Below, piece after piece: positions 16,210 through 24,658 of a DNA stretch of 64,000 nucleotides. Under the pieces are notes generated by a model. The model saw nothing but the letters and a program-made list of their open reading frames with translations, did not search any database and was not told the origin of the DNA. Position numbers and translations under genes: made by a program. Source of the stretch: Chryseobacterium oryctis. GTDB lineage: Bacteria; Bacteroidota; Bacteroidia; Flavobacteriales; Weeksellaceae. The DNA lies in the NCBI RefSeq assembly GCF_025971925.1, contig NZ_JAPDHV010000006.1, positions 1-64,000 on the forward strand, read 5' to 3'. The stretch's first letter is position 1, and each line of letters starts with the position of its first letter.

Positions 16210-16875
16210 TTATTTATAAAGTTGGGGTGCTGTTATTCCTTTTTTTAGCAAAATTTCTTTATTCATTTCAAAATGCATTTGCGTCATATTATTATAATAT
16301 TCTTTGAATGGAGGCAGTCCATATTCAGCTCGTAATTTTTCAATATTAATACTGTCAATTAAACCATTTCTAGGAATGGCTTGACCGTTTTCATTATAGC
16401 TAACCTGAGAACCAAATCTCTGCTTCTGATTTGAATTAATGGCAACTCTGTCTTCCAACATTGCGTATTCGCTTTTGAAAGCATTATTGTATTTAATCTG
16501 TTTCTTCAGCTCTTTCAACATTTTTTTCTGAAATTCCACTTCATTATCTGCATGTTGTATCGGAAGCCAAAATTTTGATGAATTTTCTTTTCCAACTTCC
16601 TTAAATCCTAAATATCCATATTTTGCAAATAAGGCTTTTATTCTCTTCTGATTATCATTTCCTATACTATCCCTTTTGAACTCATAAATTTTCCAGGCTT
16701 TTTCTTTGCCATATTTCATTTTGAAGCTCTCAGAGGGAATTCCTGCATATTCTTGGTCAATATTTTTGATATAATCCAGTTCAGCAATGATTTTCTCTCG
16801 TTCAATATTGGTTATTTTTTGCTTTGTGGTACATCCGATTAAGAATAGTATGGAAAATGTTGTTATATATTTCAT
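16210..16875 (-). CDS. DUF6624-like lipoprotein
   Basis: The 221-aa protein has a lipoprotein signal (FLIGC, Cys15). It shows the DUF6624-like pattern LPIQHADNEVEFQKKML, then MLEDRVAINSNQKQRFGSQ and LRAEYGLPPFKEY. Function of the family is unknown; it is common in accessory regions of Bacteroidota. It lies 8 bp after a membrane protein gene (16884-17915) and is likely in one operon with it. Confidence 0.65.
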   Translation of the reverse strand: MKYITTFSILFLIGCTTKQKITNIEREKIIAELDYIKNIDQEYAGIPSESFKMKYGKEKAWKIYEFKRDSIGNDNQKRIKALFAKYGYLGFKEVGKENSSKFWLPIQHADNEVEFQKKMLKELKKQIKYNNAFKSEYAMLEDRVAINSNQKQRFGSQVSYNENGQAIPRNGLIDSINIEKLRAEYGLPPFKEYYNNMTQMHFEMNKEILLKKGITAPQLYK

Positions 16876-16883
16876 TGGTGACT

Positions 16884-17915
16884 TTATTTTGGATTAATTT
16901 TTAAACGACGATATGCTTTGAAATTTCCAAAACTTAAAAACATAGACAATAGTCCAAAAAAAGAAAACATACCAATACCTAGATAATTATTCGTTGTTTT
17001 CGGTGCATTCACTATATCCAAATCAATATAATCGTTGTTATTTATGTCTTTCAATTGCTCTACCTGAATTTTCGAGAAATGAAAGTATTTATCTTTCAAA
17101 TTTAAAGGTTTATTTTTTGCAATTTTCTTGTCATATTCTTCTTTATCTATTCCGATAATAATTGTTCTCCCTTTACTGAAATTTTGCATCAAATTAGTTT
17201 TGTCATAAATTGCATCATAACTATTTCCTTGTATTCTAAACACAAATTGTGACTGATTAATCAATTCAAATTCAAAAAAAACGGAACCTTTACTTCTTTC
17301 TATAGTTTGAATATCATTCTTTAAATAACTTTTATAAAACGCTAATTGATTATTTTCCAGTTTGGTGAAATCGTAGAAAAAACTTGAAAAATAAAAGAGT
17401 AGAAGCGAAATAGTCCCGCAGATAATAGCATATTTTAAATATTTTGGCTGAGATAATTTGGCATTTAAGCTGTTGTCTTTTTTTATTTTGGATTTGAGTT
17501 TTACAAAAAAATCTTCAAAATTTGAATATTCCTTATCTATAAGAGTAATTTTTTCGTTGCTTTTTAGGACTAGATAATACTCCGTCCATGAATTGTATTT
17601 TCCCGAAAAGTATTCTGAGTAGTACGTTTTTACTTCAGAAAAATAATATTTTTTGGTGTAAAATAAATTTTTTATTTCAAAATAATCATTATAAATAAAA
17701 AATCTTTTTTGATTAAAAAAATAGTATATGAAATAGATAATTAAGCCTCCGAGAACTGTCATTCCTATCAACTTCAGGTCATTTTCATATTTATTTTTTG
17801 GATTAAAATTGATCTTGAGTAAGTAGATGAAAAGAGAGCATAAGATTATTCCAATCAAAACAATTATAGCATTTGATGTACTCTTTTTTGATTTAGAAAT
17901 TATCTTATTTTTCAT
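16884..17915 (-). CDS. membrane protein of unknown function
   Basis: The 343-aa protein has two N-terminal membrane helices (about 17-34 and 50-67), a cytosolic PH-like segment of about 90 residues (FFIYNDYFEIKNLFYTKKYY), a third helix near 168-186 and a fourth near 313-333. The soluble part between helices 3 and 4 contains QNFSKGRTIIIGIDKEEYD. No family is recognised. The gene is very AT-rich. Its upstream region is half of a repeat element (17919-18034), so it may be the last unit of a cassette-like array. Confidence 0.6.
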   Translation of the reverse strand: MKNKIISKSKKSTSNAIIVLIGIILCSLFIYLLKINFNPKNKYENDLKLIGMTVLGGLIIYFIYYFFNQKRFFIYNDYFEIKNLFYTKKYYFSEVKTYYSEYFSGKYNSWTEYYLVLKSNEKITLIDKEYSNFEDFFVKLKSKIKKDNSLNAKLSQPKYLKYAIICGTISLLLFYFSSFFYDFTKLENNQLAFYKSYLKNDIQTIERSKGSVFFEFELINQSQFVFRIQGNSYDAIYDKTNLMQNFSKGRTIIIGIDKEEYDKKIAKNKPLNLKDKYFHFSKIQVEQLKDINNNDYIDLDIVNAPKTTNNYLGIGMFSFFGLLSMFLSFGNFKAYRRLKINPK

Positions 17916-17918
17916 TTG

Positions 17919-18034
17919 TATTTTTCAATAAAACTAAATTACAAAAAAGTGTAAAACTGGAAAATATAATTAAAGTAGAATCTGTTTTCAGCTTTGCTCT
18001 TCACCCTGCATTTTGCCAATACTATGTGCTAGCA
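17919..18034 (-). repeat. cassette-type repeat, copy A (half element)
   Basis: This matches the right half of copy B: a TTTTTCAATAAAACTAAATTAC region followed, after a divergent stretch, by the conserved end GCATTTTGCCAATACTATGTGCTAGC. The left arm is missing; the membrane-protein start codon begins where it would be. Confidence 0.6.
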
Positions 18035-18042
18035 AAAGTTTT

Positions 18043-18444
18043 TTATTTGAAAGCATCTTCAATTTTTCCTTTATATTCAATTAGATATTGAAGTTTTTCG
18101 TTTTCATTATCTTCCAACCATTCCAAAGCGTCGTTATATCTTTTCCAGTTATTTTCGAAATATTTAAATGTATATTCATTATTTTTTCCATTATAAGAGA
18201 GATTTATTAGAAGTTTATCATCATTTAATGGAATGTAATCAAAATCAAACATATTTGTTGAATTTAATTTGATTTCAATTTTTTCGAGTTCAATATCTTC
18301 AATATTTAAAGGCTTCTGATTGAAAACAGTTTCTCCTATTCTCCATCCTTTTTTTCTTCTATAAATTATCCAATAATTTACTGAATCAATAAGCTTTGAT
18401 ATATTGCAACTACAAAATTTAATTTCATTTGAAACTTTACACAT
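18043..18444 (-). CDS. unknown 133-aa protein in the repeat-separated array
   Basis: It starts MCKVSNEIKFCSCNISKLID, with a Cys-rich N-terminus (Cys2, Cys11, Cys13) and the motif YWIIYRRKKGWRIGE. The MCKV..EIKFC.C start is familiar from small hypothetical proteins in Chryseobacterium, but no function is known to me. It is soluble, with no signal peptide. Repeat elements lie on both sides, consistent with a single-gene cassette. Confidence 0.6.
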   Translation of the reverse strand: MCKVSNEIKFCSCNISKLIDSVNYWIIYRRKKGWRIGETVFNQKPLNIEDIELEKIEIKLNSTNMFDFDYIPLNDDKLLINLSYNGKNNEYTFKYFENNWKRYNDALEWLEDNENEKLQYLIEYKGKIEDAFK

Positions 18445-18475
18445 TTTCTTATGCGATGTTGGTTATAAAATTTCT

Positions 18476-18652
18476 GCTAACATTGTATTGGCGAAGTGCG
18501 GACAAAAATGTAACTGTAGTTCGATTTTGGACTAATCGTAGCCAATATTTTTTCAATAGAACTAAGTTAATCAAAAATGTGGAATATGAAAATATTGGCG
18601 GTTAAAAAATTTAGACTTTAACCTCGCATTTTGCTAATACAATGTTATGTGC
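18476..18652 (-). repeat. cassette-type repeat, copy B (complete, about 177 bp)
   Basis: Outer arms run from CTAACATTGTATTGGCGAAG (18477) and to GCATTTTGCTAATACAATGT (ending 18645). They are inverted repeats identical over 12 bp, with the remaining differences allowing G-T pairs. An inner inverted repeat GCCAATATTTT (18541-18551) / AAAATATTGGC (18589-18599) lies between. The element sits between two minus-strand genes, after the stop of one and before the start of the next. Confidence 0.75.
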
Positions 18653-18658
18653 ATTTTT

Positions 18659-19183
18659 TTAGTATCCATAATCTTTCATTAAGTTATCTCTTAATTTATT
18701 TGTCCACTTTTCAATTTTGTCAGTTAGCTTTAATAGCTTTATTTCATCTTTAGTTTCAAACAGGTCTTTATTCAAAGTATTTAAAGTTAAATTGATTGAA
18801 AAATAACCAGATTTGTGATTCAATATTAAATATTTTTGATTTCGATCCATTATTCCAAAAACATTAATATCATTGTAATAATTCTTTTTTAAAACTAATT
18901 CTTCTTGAAAAATGCTACTAATTTCATTTCTGATTTTAAATGGTACTTTAGCGTTTTGGTAGAGAAATATTCTTGCTGATTTTCCACTCTTTTTAAAATC
19001 AATCATATTTTTTTCGTGAAAAAATAAAAATAATTTATAGTTAAGTTGATTATCAATAAGTAAATCTACTGAACATAATTTATCATAAAGTCCAGGGGAA
19101 AAGCTATAATGAATTAAATATTTATTTTTTAGAATTGATTTATTATTTTCATTCCTATAGAATTTGTTTAGATTAAAAAGCAT
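18659..19183 (-). CDS. unknown 174-aa protein in the repeat-separated array
   Basis: The soluble protein has no signal peptide. It contains the segment KKSGKSARIFLYQNAKVPF and ends with a helical region KLTDKIEKWTNKLRDNLMKD. No family is recognised. Its stop lies just beyond the end of repeat copy B and its start just before copy C. Orientation and size match the neighbouring orphan genes. Confidence 0.55.
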   Translation of the reverse strand: MLFNLNKFYRNENNKSILKNKYLIHYSFSPGLYDKLCSVDLLIDNQLNYKLFLFFHEKNMIDFKKSGKSARIFLYQNAKVPFKIRNEISSIFQEELVLKKNYYNDINVFGIMDRNQKYLILNHKSGYFSINLTLNTLNKDLFETKDEIKLLKLTDKIEKWTNKLRDNLMKDYGY

Positions 19184-19245
19184 TTAAGTAATTTTTATAA
19201 AAAATGAATTTGGGTATCAATTTTTGAAAGTAGTTTGGGAAAATG

Positions 19246-19418
19246 TCACATAACGGAAAAAGTAAACTTTAGTTCGAGTTCAGACCAATCGTAGCTAATA
19301 TTTTTTCAATAGAACTAAGTTATACAAAAATGTGGAATTGGAAAATATTGGCGGCTAAAAAAGTAGAGTAGTTCATTTTAGACTTTAACCCCGCATTTTG
19401 TCAATACAATGTTATCTA
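19246..19418 (-). repeat. cassette-type repeat, copy C
   Basis: It shares with copy B a 26-bp identical run (19297-19322 with 18544-18569) and the conserved end GCATTTTGTCAATACAATGT. The left arm is shortened (CATAACGGAAAAAGTAAAC). The stop codon of the next gene (TAA at 19414-19412) lies inside the repeat end. Confidence 0.75.
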
Positions 19419-19867
19419 CAGTTGGAATGATTTTCAAATTTCCAGTTAATATCAAACTTTTCATTTTCTCGATAATTCATTGGTAAATTGATTTTAGAAT
19501 GAATCATAGCTTTTTCATTTATAATAATTTTTCTATATTCTAAATCTAAAGAGGTTTTGAGAAAATATTTAATATCGATTATAGTTTCTTTTAATGTTGA
19601 TTTGTAGATATATAAATTAATATCATAAATCTCATCATAATAATTTATTAATTCTTTTACTGCATCATCATACTGAATTGGAATTTTTTTCTCATTTTCA
19701 ATAACTCCAATTTTTGCTTGTTCAAAAGAATTTAGTTCATTATTTCTTATTTCACTAATAATAAATTTAAGATTACTTGAATAATTATTAAAAGTATAAT
19801 CTTTTGCAATTAAAAATAGATTTGTAATTGCAATATTTAGTTCAGTTTTAAGTTCTTGAAAATCCAA
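19412..19867 (-). CDS. unknown 151-aa protein in the repeat-separated array
   Basis: The soluble protein is mostly alpha-helical (MDFQELKTELNIAITNLF, then several helices) and has no signal peptide. It is rich in Asn, Ile and Lys. No family is recognised. Its last codon and stop fall within the end of repeat copy C, so the coding region runs directly into the repeat, as in integron cassettes. Confidence 0.55.
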   Translation of the reverse strand: MDFQELKTELNIAITNLFLIAKDYTFNNYSSNLKFIISEIRNNELNSFEQAKIGVIENEKKIPIQYDDAVKELINYYDEIYDINLYIYKSTLKETIIDIKYFLKTSLDLEYRKIIINEKAMIHSKINLPMNYRENEKFDINWKFENHSNCR

Positions 19868-19903
19868 ATTTTAGTAATTTAATGTAGAATTGTTATCCAA
19901 TTG

Positions 19904-20030
19904 CAGCTAACGGAAAAAGTATTGGCAAAGTGCTGGAAAAAGTAAACTTTAGTTCAATTTTAGACCAGACGTAGCCGATATTTTTTCCATGAAACTAAAC
20001 TAAGAAAAATATGTGGAATGGAAAAATAGG
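19904..20030 (-). repeat. cassette-type repeat, copy D (left part)
   Basis: Begins GCTAACGGAAAAAGTATTGG and continues CAAAGTGCTGG, AGTAAACTTTAGTTCAATTT and a diverged central block. The right arm is replaced by about 165 bp of unrelated sequence. The whole 19868-20217 gap has no gene. Confidence 0.6.
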
Positions 20031-20194
20031 GGAGGGTAGATTTCTAAATCATCCTTTATGAGCGAATTTTCAGCATGAATTAAACTTTCAATTTTTTTAA
20101 AAAAAATTTTTTAGGGTATAAAAAACAACTCCGTAATGAAGCTGTAATGTTGTCGTAATTTTTTGATTTTTGAACTTTTGAGGAGTTGTGCAAC

Positions 20195-20214
20195 GGTTAC
20201 CAATGTTAGCAGAA
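20195..20214 (-). repeat. repeat-end fragment next to the S41 gene
   Basis: ACCAATGTTAGCAG resembles the terminal arm of the cassette-type repeat and lies 4 bp beyond the S41 protease stop codon. Confidence 0.4.
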
Positions 20215-20217
20215 TTG

Positions 20218-21930
20218 TTATTCTTTATTAAGATATTCAACTGCTTTTTCTATGAATGTATCCTTACCGTTTTTAATGCCTTCAAGATTATAGTCAATAA
20301 TAATATCTGGTTCAAGCCCTAATCCATGAAATTGACTTCCATCTGTATTCCTAACTTTCATTCCTGTAAAAGAGTATGTCATTCCGGTGAGCAGATTTAC
20401 ATAATTTATATTTCCATTTACACCACCAGTTCTTCTACCCATTGTCGTAACAAAATTATTTGCTTTTAGATATTGTGGGATTGATTCTTGATAACTTCCG
20501 TTTCCTTCATGCATTAATAAGACTATTTTAGCATTCAATTCATGTTTTTTTTTATAATTCCAGCCAAAAAAATCAGTAAAAATAACATTTTCAAAAAAAG
20601 GATTTTCAATCTTCGGATACGCCATAAACTTCACATTATTTCTATCCCAAAAGAAATTCCTTATCATTGAATTTGCACCACCTTTTCCTTTTTTGGGGTA
20701 TCCTCTTAAATCTAATATTATTTTTTTAAATGATCTTATATATTCAATATTGGATTCTACGTTTTCTGTTGTAAGATTTTGTAAGTTTAGGTAAAGAATT
20801 TCTTTATCAAGTTCTTTCATCTCAAAAGAATTATCTTGATTGAAGAATTCCATATTTTGATTAATTTTGTAATTTCTTTTTAATGTAATTAATTTTCCAT
20901 CTTCCAAGTTAATGGAAAGCTCAGTGTTTTCCTTTCCTTTGAATAATTCGCGGAGTGTGTTATTAATATTATACTGGTCTGAACCCGACCAATATTCTTT
21001 AATACTATCAATAACTGCTTTGGTATTTTCTCCATTTATTTTGGTAATAATATCTCCTTTTTTTAAATTCGGAACATCTCCTAAAATATTGGTTACTACT
21101 AGTTGGTTTGTATTTCTGAAAAATTGTGTTTTTATGCCAGGAGAAAACGAATTAATTTGTGAATATTTTGGATAAGTAATCCACATATGCCCATCATTAA
21201 AATAATGAGAGATTTTCCTCAAAGTAAACATATTTTCTTCTTCTGATTTATTTTTAAAGGTTGCCTTGATACCTTCAACCAGTATTTTATCCCAATCTAT
21301 TTGCATTTCATCTTGATATGGAAAAAAATGACGTAAGCCAGACCACATAATAATAAAATTTGCAATAGCAGTATTTTTGTCAAAAGTATTTGGACCTAGT
21401 TTAGTAAACTTTTCAATATTACCTTCAGGTATCGTTTTTCCATTTATTTCGTACACGATTAAAGGAATATTTACGTCAAAATTATTTGAGAGTTTCAGTT
21501 TGTAAACCTTTTCAGGAATCGGTAAATCTTTAATTTTTAGGTTGAATTCGTCTAAGTTTTTTCGAAATCTTTTATAAGTTTCACCTTTAGAACCGCTTGC
21601 AAGTCCCATATTACACCAATAAACTGGCCTTGTATCTTGAGCTTTCCATTGATGTTCTTTTTCACCGAATGTTATAGAAGGTGCAATTGGAAGAAAAAGT
21701 TCTTTTATCTTATCTTGGAACTCCTTTTGATTTTTAGTTTTTAAAATTTCTTCAACACCATACACTGCAAAAAAATCCCATTTCATTTTAGCAGATTCAT
21801 CACTTGGATGAAAATGACGAATGACAGAATAAATATTAGCGAAATCTTTAAGATTTTGAATTTCATCTTTTGTTTGAGCAAAAATTAAATTGGTTAAGAG
21901 TGTAAAAAAAAAAAGAAATTTTGTTTTCAT
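20218..21930 (-). CDS. S41 family (C-terminal processing-like) peptidase, exported
   Basis: The 570-aa protein has a signal peptide (about 1-18, ending LIFAQ). It has an N-terminal domain of about 250 residues, a PDZ-like segment (NLKKGDIITKINGENTKAVI, about 290-310) and a C-terminal S41 catalytic domain. The likely nucleophile is Ser in GNGSYQESIP, followed by MGRRTGGVNG and the final LGLEPDIIID. It probably cleaves proteins or peptides in the periplasm. Repeat-end fragments flank both ends, so it may be cargo of the cassette-like array, though it is much larger than its neighbours. Confidence 0.8.
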   Translation of the reverse strand: MKTKFLFFFTLLTNLIFAQTKDEIQNLKDFANIYSVIRHFHPSDESAKMKWDFFAVYGVEEILKTKNQKEFQDKIKELFLPIAPSITFGEKEHQWKAQDTRPVYWCNMGLASGSKGETYKRFRKNLDEFNLKIKDLPIPEKVYKLKLSNNFDVNIPLIVYEINGKTIPEGNIEKFTKLGPNTFDKNTAIANFIIMWSGLRHFFPYQDEMQIDWDKILVEGIKATFKNKSEEENMFTLRKISHYFNDGHMWITYPKYSQINSFSPGIKTQFFRNTNQLVVTNILGDVPNLKKGDIITKINGENTKAVIDSIKEYWSGSDQYNINNTLRELFKGKENTELSINLEDGKLITLKRNYKINQNMEFFNQDNSFEMKELDKEILYLNLQNLTTENVESNIEYIRSFKKIILDLRGYPKKGKGGANSMIRNFFWDRNNVKFMAYPKIENPFFENVIFTDFFGWNYKKKHELNAKIVLLMHEGNGSYQESIPQYLKANNFVTTMGRRTGGVNGNINYVNLLTGMTYSFTGMKVRNTDGSQFHGLGLEPDIIIDYNLEGIKNGKDTFIEKAVEYLNKE

Positions 21931-22063
21931 ATTTTGTTTTTCAAATTAAACTTGGGGCAAATAAAAAGTAAATAATCATAAAAATTCGCTTCAATGATTA
22001 TAAAAATTTCGTAAAGTTTGTTTACAAGTGTTAATTTGTATGCGAGAGTTTGGTAACATTTCT

Positions 22064-22086
22064 GCTAACATATATATTAGCGAAAT
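22064..22086 (-). repeat. repeat-end fragment E upstream of the S41 gene
   Basis: TTTCTGCTAACA followed by TATATTAGCGAAA resembles the left end of copy B. It is the last recognisable trace of the repeat family on this side. Confidence 0.45.
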
Positions 22087-22109
22087 TAATTTAAAAATAT
22101 AATTAAAAA

Positions 22110-23513
22110 CTACCAATTCTTATCAATCATAAAAATCATTTGAGTCATTGCAACAGCACCCAATAAAAGCTCTCTCTTATTTACTTTATCAAAAGTATCT
22201 TCTACAGAATGATGGTAATCAAAATAACGTTGTGTATCGACAACCAATTCAGCTAAAGGAATATCCAGTTTTTTTAATGGAGAAATATCTTGAATAGCTT
22301 CTGTTTGCTCAAAATCATAAACACCGTAAGGCAGAAAATAATCTTTCCATCCGAAAATCAGTTTTCTTCTTTGCGGAGACATATCCAACGAAAAACCTCT
22401 CGGTGAATATCCTCCTGCATCGGTTCCTAAAGCAAAAATGTGTTTTTCATCTCTCTTTTTTACATAAGATGCATACATTTCCCTTCCTTGTCCGCCATTT
22501 TCACTGTTTGCATATAAAACAACCCGAATGGTATGGTTGTTTTCAATTCCGAGAGCTTTCAGAGTTCGCAAAACTTCAATACATTGTACCACTCCTGAAC
22601 CATCGTCATGAGCTCCTTCCGCAAAATCCCAAGAATCTAACTGCGCTCCCAAAACAATAACTTTAGAATCTTTTTTACCCGGAATTTCAGCAATAATATT
22701 AGGGTTTGTAGTTTCGCCTTTTGATTCAGCGGACATATTTATTTTTGCAGTTACTTTTTGCTGTTTTAGTAATTTTTCAAGTTCATCTGCTGATCTTACA
22801 CCAATTGATAACGCAGGAATTCTTACTTTGTCATCTGGTTCATAATATATCATTTTAGCATGAGGAGTATCATCCTGAGCTGTCGTTAATGATCTTATAA
22901 TTAATGCTTTTGCACCTGTTTTCGCAATAACAGAAGCAGAAATCAGTTTAGATTTGGCTGTTATCAAATAAGAATCACTTGTATTGATGATTTTCGGATC
23001 CATAGGAAGGTTTACAAAAACAATTTTATCCTTCAATTTTCCTACGGAAAGAGCATTTAATTCAGATGTGCTATTAATGATAACAATTTCGCCAACAAGA
23101 TCTTTTCCACCTGTCCCTTCAGAGTTTCCAAAAGAAAGCATTTTTATGTTTTTCCAATCTCCGTTTCCTGCTTTTATCTGTAAAGATTCTTTTCCTCGTA
23201 TCCAAATCGGGGCTTTTGCTTCCTGCCTCCAAATCATTTCAATTCCTATATCTTTCAGCTTTTTCTCCGCCCATTCTACAGCTTTTGTGTATCCTGGAGT
23301 TGCACTGAATCTCGGACCGATACCTTTTGTGAGTTCACCAAGATTTTCATAGGCCTTCCCGTTGGTCATGATTTCGTCTGAGATTTTTTTGAACTCATCA
23401 TGATAATTGAATTTGGCAACAGCTGTTTTTTTTGTCGTTTTTTTCTGAGGAGTTTTTTGAGAAAATAAAAATCCACCCAAAAAGAGTGGAATTATAATGA
23501 AGATTTTTTTCAT
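22110..23513 (-). CDS. M28-type peptidase homologue with PA domain, lacking key active-site residues
   Basis: The 467-aa protein has a signal peptide (about 1-18), a PA-like insertion (about 140-270) and an M28 fold like plasma glutamate carboxypeptidase. The metal-site motif expected as HLDSWD reads QLDSWD (Gln291). The expected Glu-Glu pair reads NSEN (Ser337-Glu338), so one zinc ligand and the catalytic base appear missing. GAHDDGSG, GTDAGGYSPRG and FDYHHS are kept. It may be a non-catalytic homologue. Its start is 18 bp from one copy of the 43-bp repeat bounding the RiPP island. Confidence 0.8.
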   Translation of the reverse strand: MKKIFIIIPLFLGGFLFSQKTPQKKTTKKTAVAKFNYHDEFKKISDEIMTNGKAYENLGELTKGIGPRFSATPGYTKAVEWAEKKLKDIGIEMIWRQEAKAPIWIRGKESLQIKAGNGDWKNIKMLSFGNSEGTGGKDLVGEIVIINSTSELNALSVGKLKDKIVFVNLPMDPKIINTSDSYLITAKSKLISASVIAKTGAKALIIRSLTTAQDDTPHAKMIYYEPDDKVRIPALSIGVRSADELEKLLKQQKVTAKINMSAESKGETTNPNIIAEIPGKKDSKVIVLGAQLDSWDFAEGAHDDGSGVVQCIEVLRTLKALGIENNHTIRVVLYANSENGGQGREMYASYVKKRDEKHIFALGTDAGGYSPRGFSLDMSPQRRKLIFGWKDYFLPYGVYDFEQTEAIQDISPLKKLDIPLAELVVDTQRYFDYHHSVEDTFDKVNKRELLLGAVAMTQMIFMIDKNW

Positions 23514-23530
23514 TTCTTATTTACCTTTTT

Positions 23531-23573
23531 CTTTTCCGTTGTTAAAATTAGGGAAAAATTAGGAATATTTTAT
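23531..23573. repeat. 43-bp direct repeat, left copy (island boundary)
   Basis: A perfect 43-bp match to 27618-27660, beginning CTTTTCCGTTGTTAAAATTA. Its right end includes the TAA stop of the SPASM gene (23572-23570). Beyond it, after a 17-bp gap, a further 12 bp (23591-23602) match 27663-27674. Confidence 0.95.
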
Positions 23574-24658
23574 CTGTTCTTTACGAGTTCTTTCATATCA
23601 TAAAAGTTTATTGCCTTTTGTTTTAATGGATTTTTACTCCATTCTTCCCACTCTCCAGTATAAGGATTATAACCACATTTTAAAGGTTTTGATGTGTCAA
23701 AACCTACATTACTAATATGGGTTCGCTCTGTATAAGCACGGCAGTCAGTACAAATGTAGCGAAATTCACAATCTTTACAGACTTCTATATTATCTTTGGT
23801 AAGATTCCAGTATTTTTTGAAATCTTTGTGTTGTAACGCTTCTTCTAATGTTGTATCTCTTATATTCCCAAAACTTTCTGACATAGAAGGGCAGTTTTTT
23901 ATATTTCCATCTTTGTCGATCGATATTTTTTTGTGAAGACAGGAGTTGTGATTGATAGCTTCTAGAACTTTTGGGAGATTAGTATTAAAATACTTTAAAT
24001 CTACTTTTCCGCAAGAATTTAATTTTATTTGTTCTTCTGTGAAAGTCACAACGAATTTATATTCATTCTTGGGTTTAAATAATTTTTTTTTACAACAATA
24101 AAATATTAAACTATAAATTCTACTACAAAATTGATTAACACCAGCTAATAAACTTTCGTTAACATTATCAGAGTATAATGAAAATATTTCCAAAGTTGTT
24201 ACAGAAGAGTTTTTAAAGTAGTTTTCAATTTGCATAAACTGTTCTAGAGACAATTCTTTGTCATAATGAATAACAACTTGCTCACAGCCTAAATCTGAAA
24301 GAACTACTATTATTTTTTCAAGAATATCTATATTTTCAATTTCTAAAAAAGCATTTGCAATTTCATTTGGGGTGGAAAATTCATACGAAAATGGTAGAAA
24401 ATTATGATCCCAATTACCTTCTGTAATAAAACCAAATTCGTTTTCTAAAAGTACATTTATATAGTCTTTTATAAAATTTTGCGATTCTAAATCATAAGAC
24501 TCCATAATATCTTCAATAGACTTTTCTTTAAATTCTTTTATAACATCATAAAGTTCCAATGGAAACAATTCGGATACATTTCTTTGCAGATCTGAAATAA
24601 TGATTCTAGTTGCACCTTTTGTTATCAGTATATCACTAAATAAATTAAAATATTTCAT
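23570..24658 (-). CDS. SPASM-domain peptide maturase, grasp-with-spasm system
   Basis: The 362-aa protein has a C-terminal SPASM-type cysteine set (NSCGK, HNSCLHK, KNCPSMS, EVCKDCEFRYICTDCRAYT, LKCGYNP) that should bind auxiliary Fe-S clusters. No CxxxCxxC radical-SAM motif is visible in the N-terminal half, although the region is long enough for the barrel. It fits the maturase I know as the SPASM partner of the grasp-with-spasm system (TIGR04193-type). It probably modifies or binds the precursor peptide. Its ATG overlaps the stop of the preceding 59-aa gene (ATGA). Confidence 0.75.
   Translation of the reverse strand: MKYFNLFSDILITKGATRIIISDLQRNVSELFPLELYDVIKEFKEKSIEDIMESYDLESQNFIKDYINVLLENEFGFITEGNWDHNFLPFSYEFSTPNEIANAFLEIENIDILEKIIVVLSDLGCEQVVIHYDKELSLEQFMQIENYFKNSSVTTLEIFSLYSDNVNESLLAGVNQFCSRIYSLIFYCCKKKLFKPKNEYKFVVTFTEEQIKLNSCGKVDLKYFNTNLPKVLEAINHNSCLHKKISIDKDGNIKNCPSMSESFGNIRDTTLEEALQHKDFKKYWNLTKDNIEVCKDCEFRYICTDCRAYTERTHISNVGFDTSKPLKCGYNPYTGEWEEWSKNPLKQKAINFYDMKELVKNR

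Noticed and set aside
17919..19418. CRISPR array
   Set aside because: Repeats are about 120-180 bp, palindromic and separated by whole genes, not by 30-40 bp spacers. No cas gene is present.
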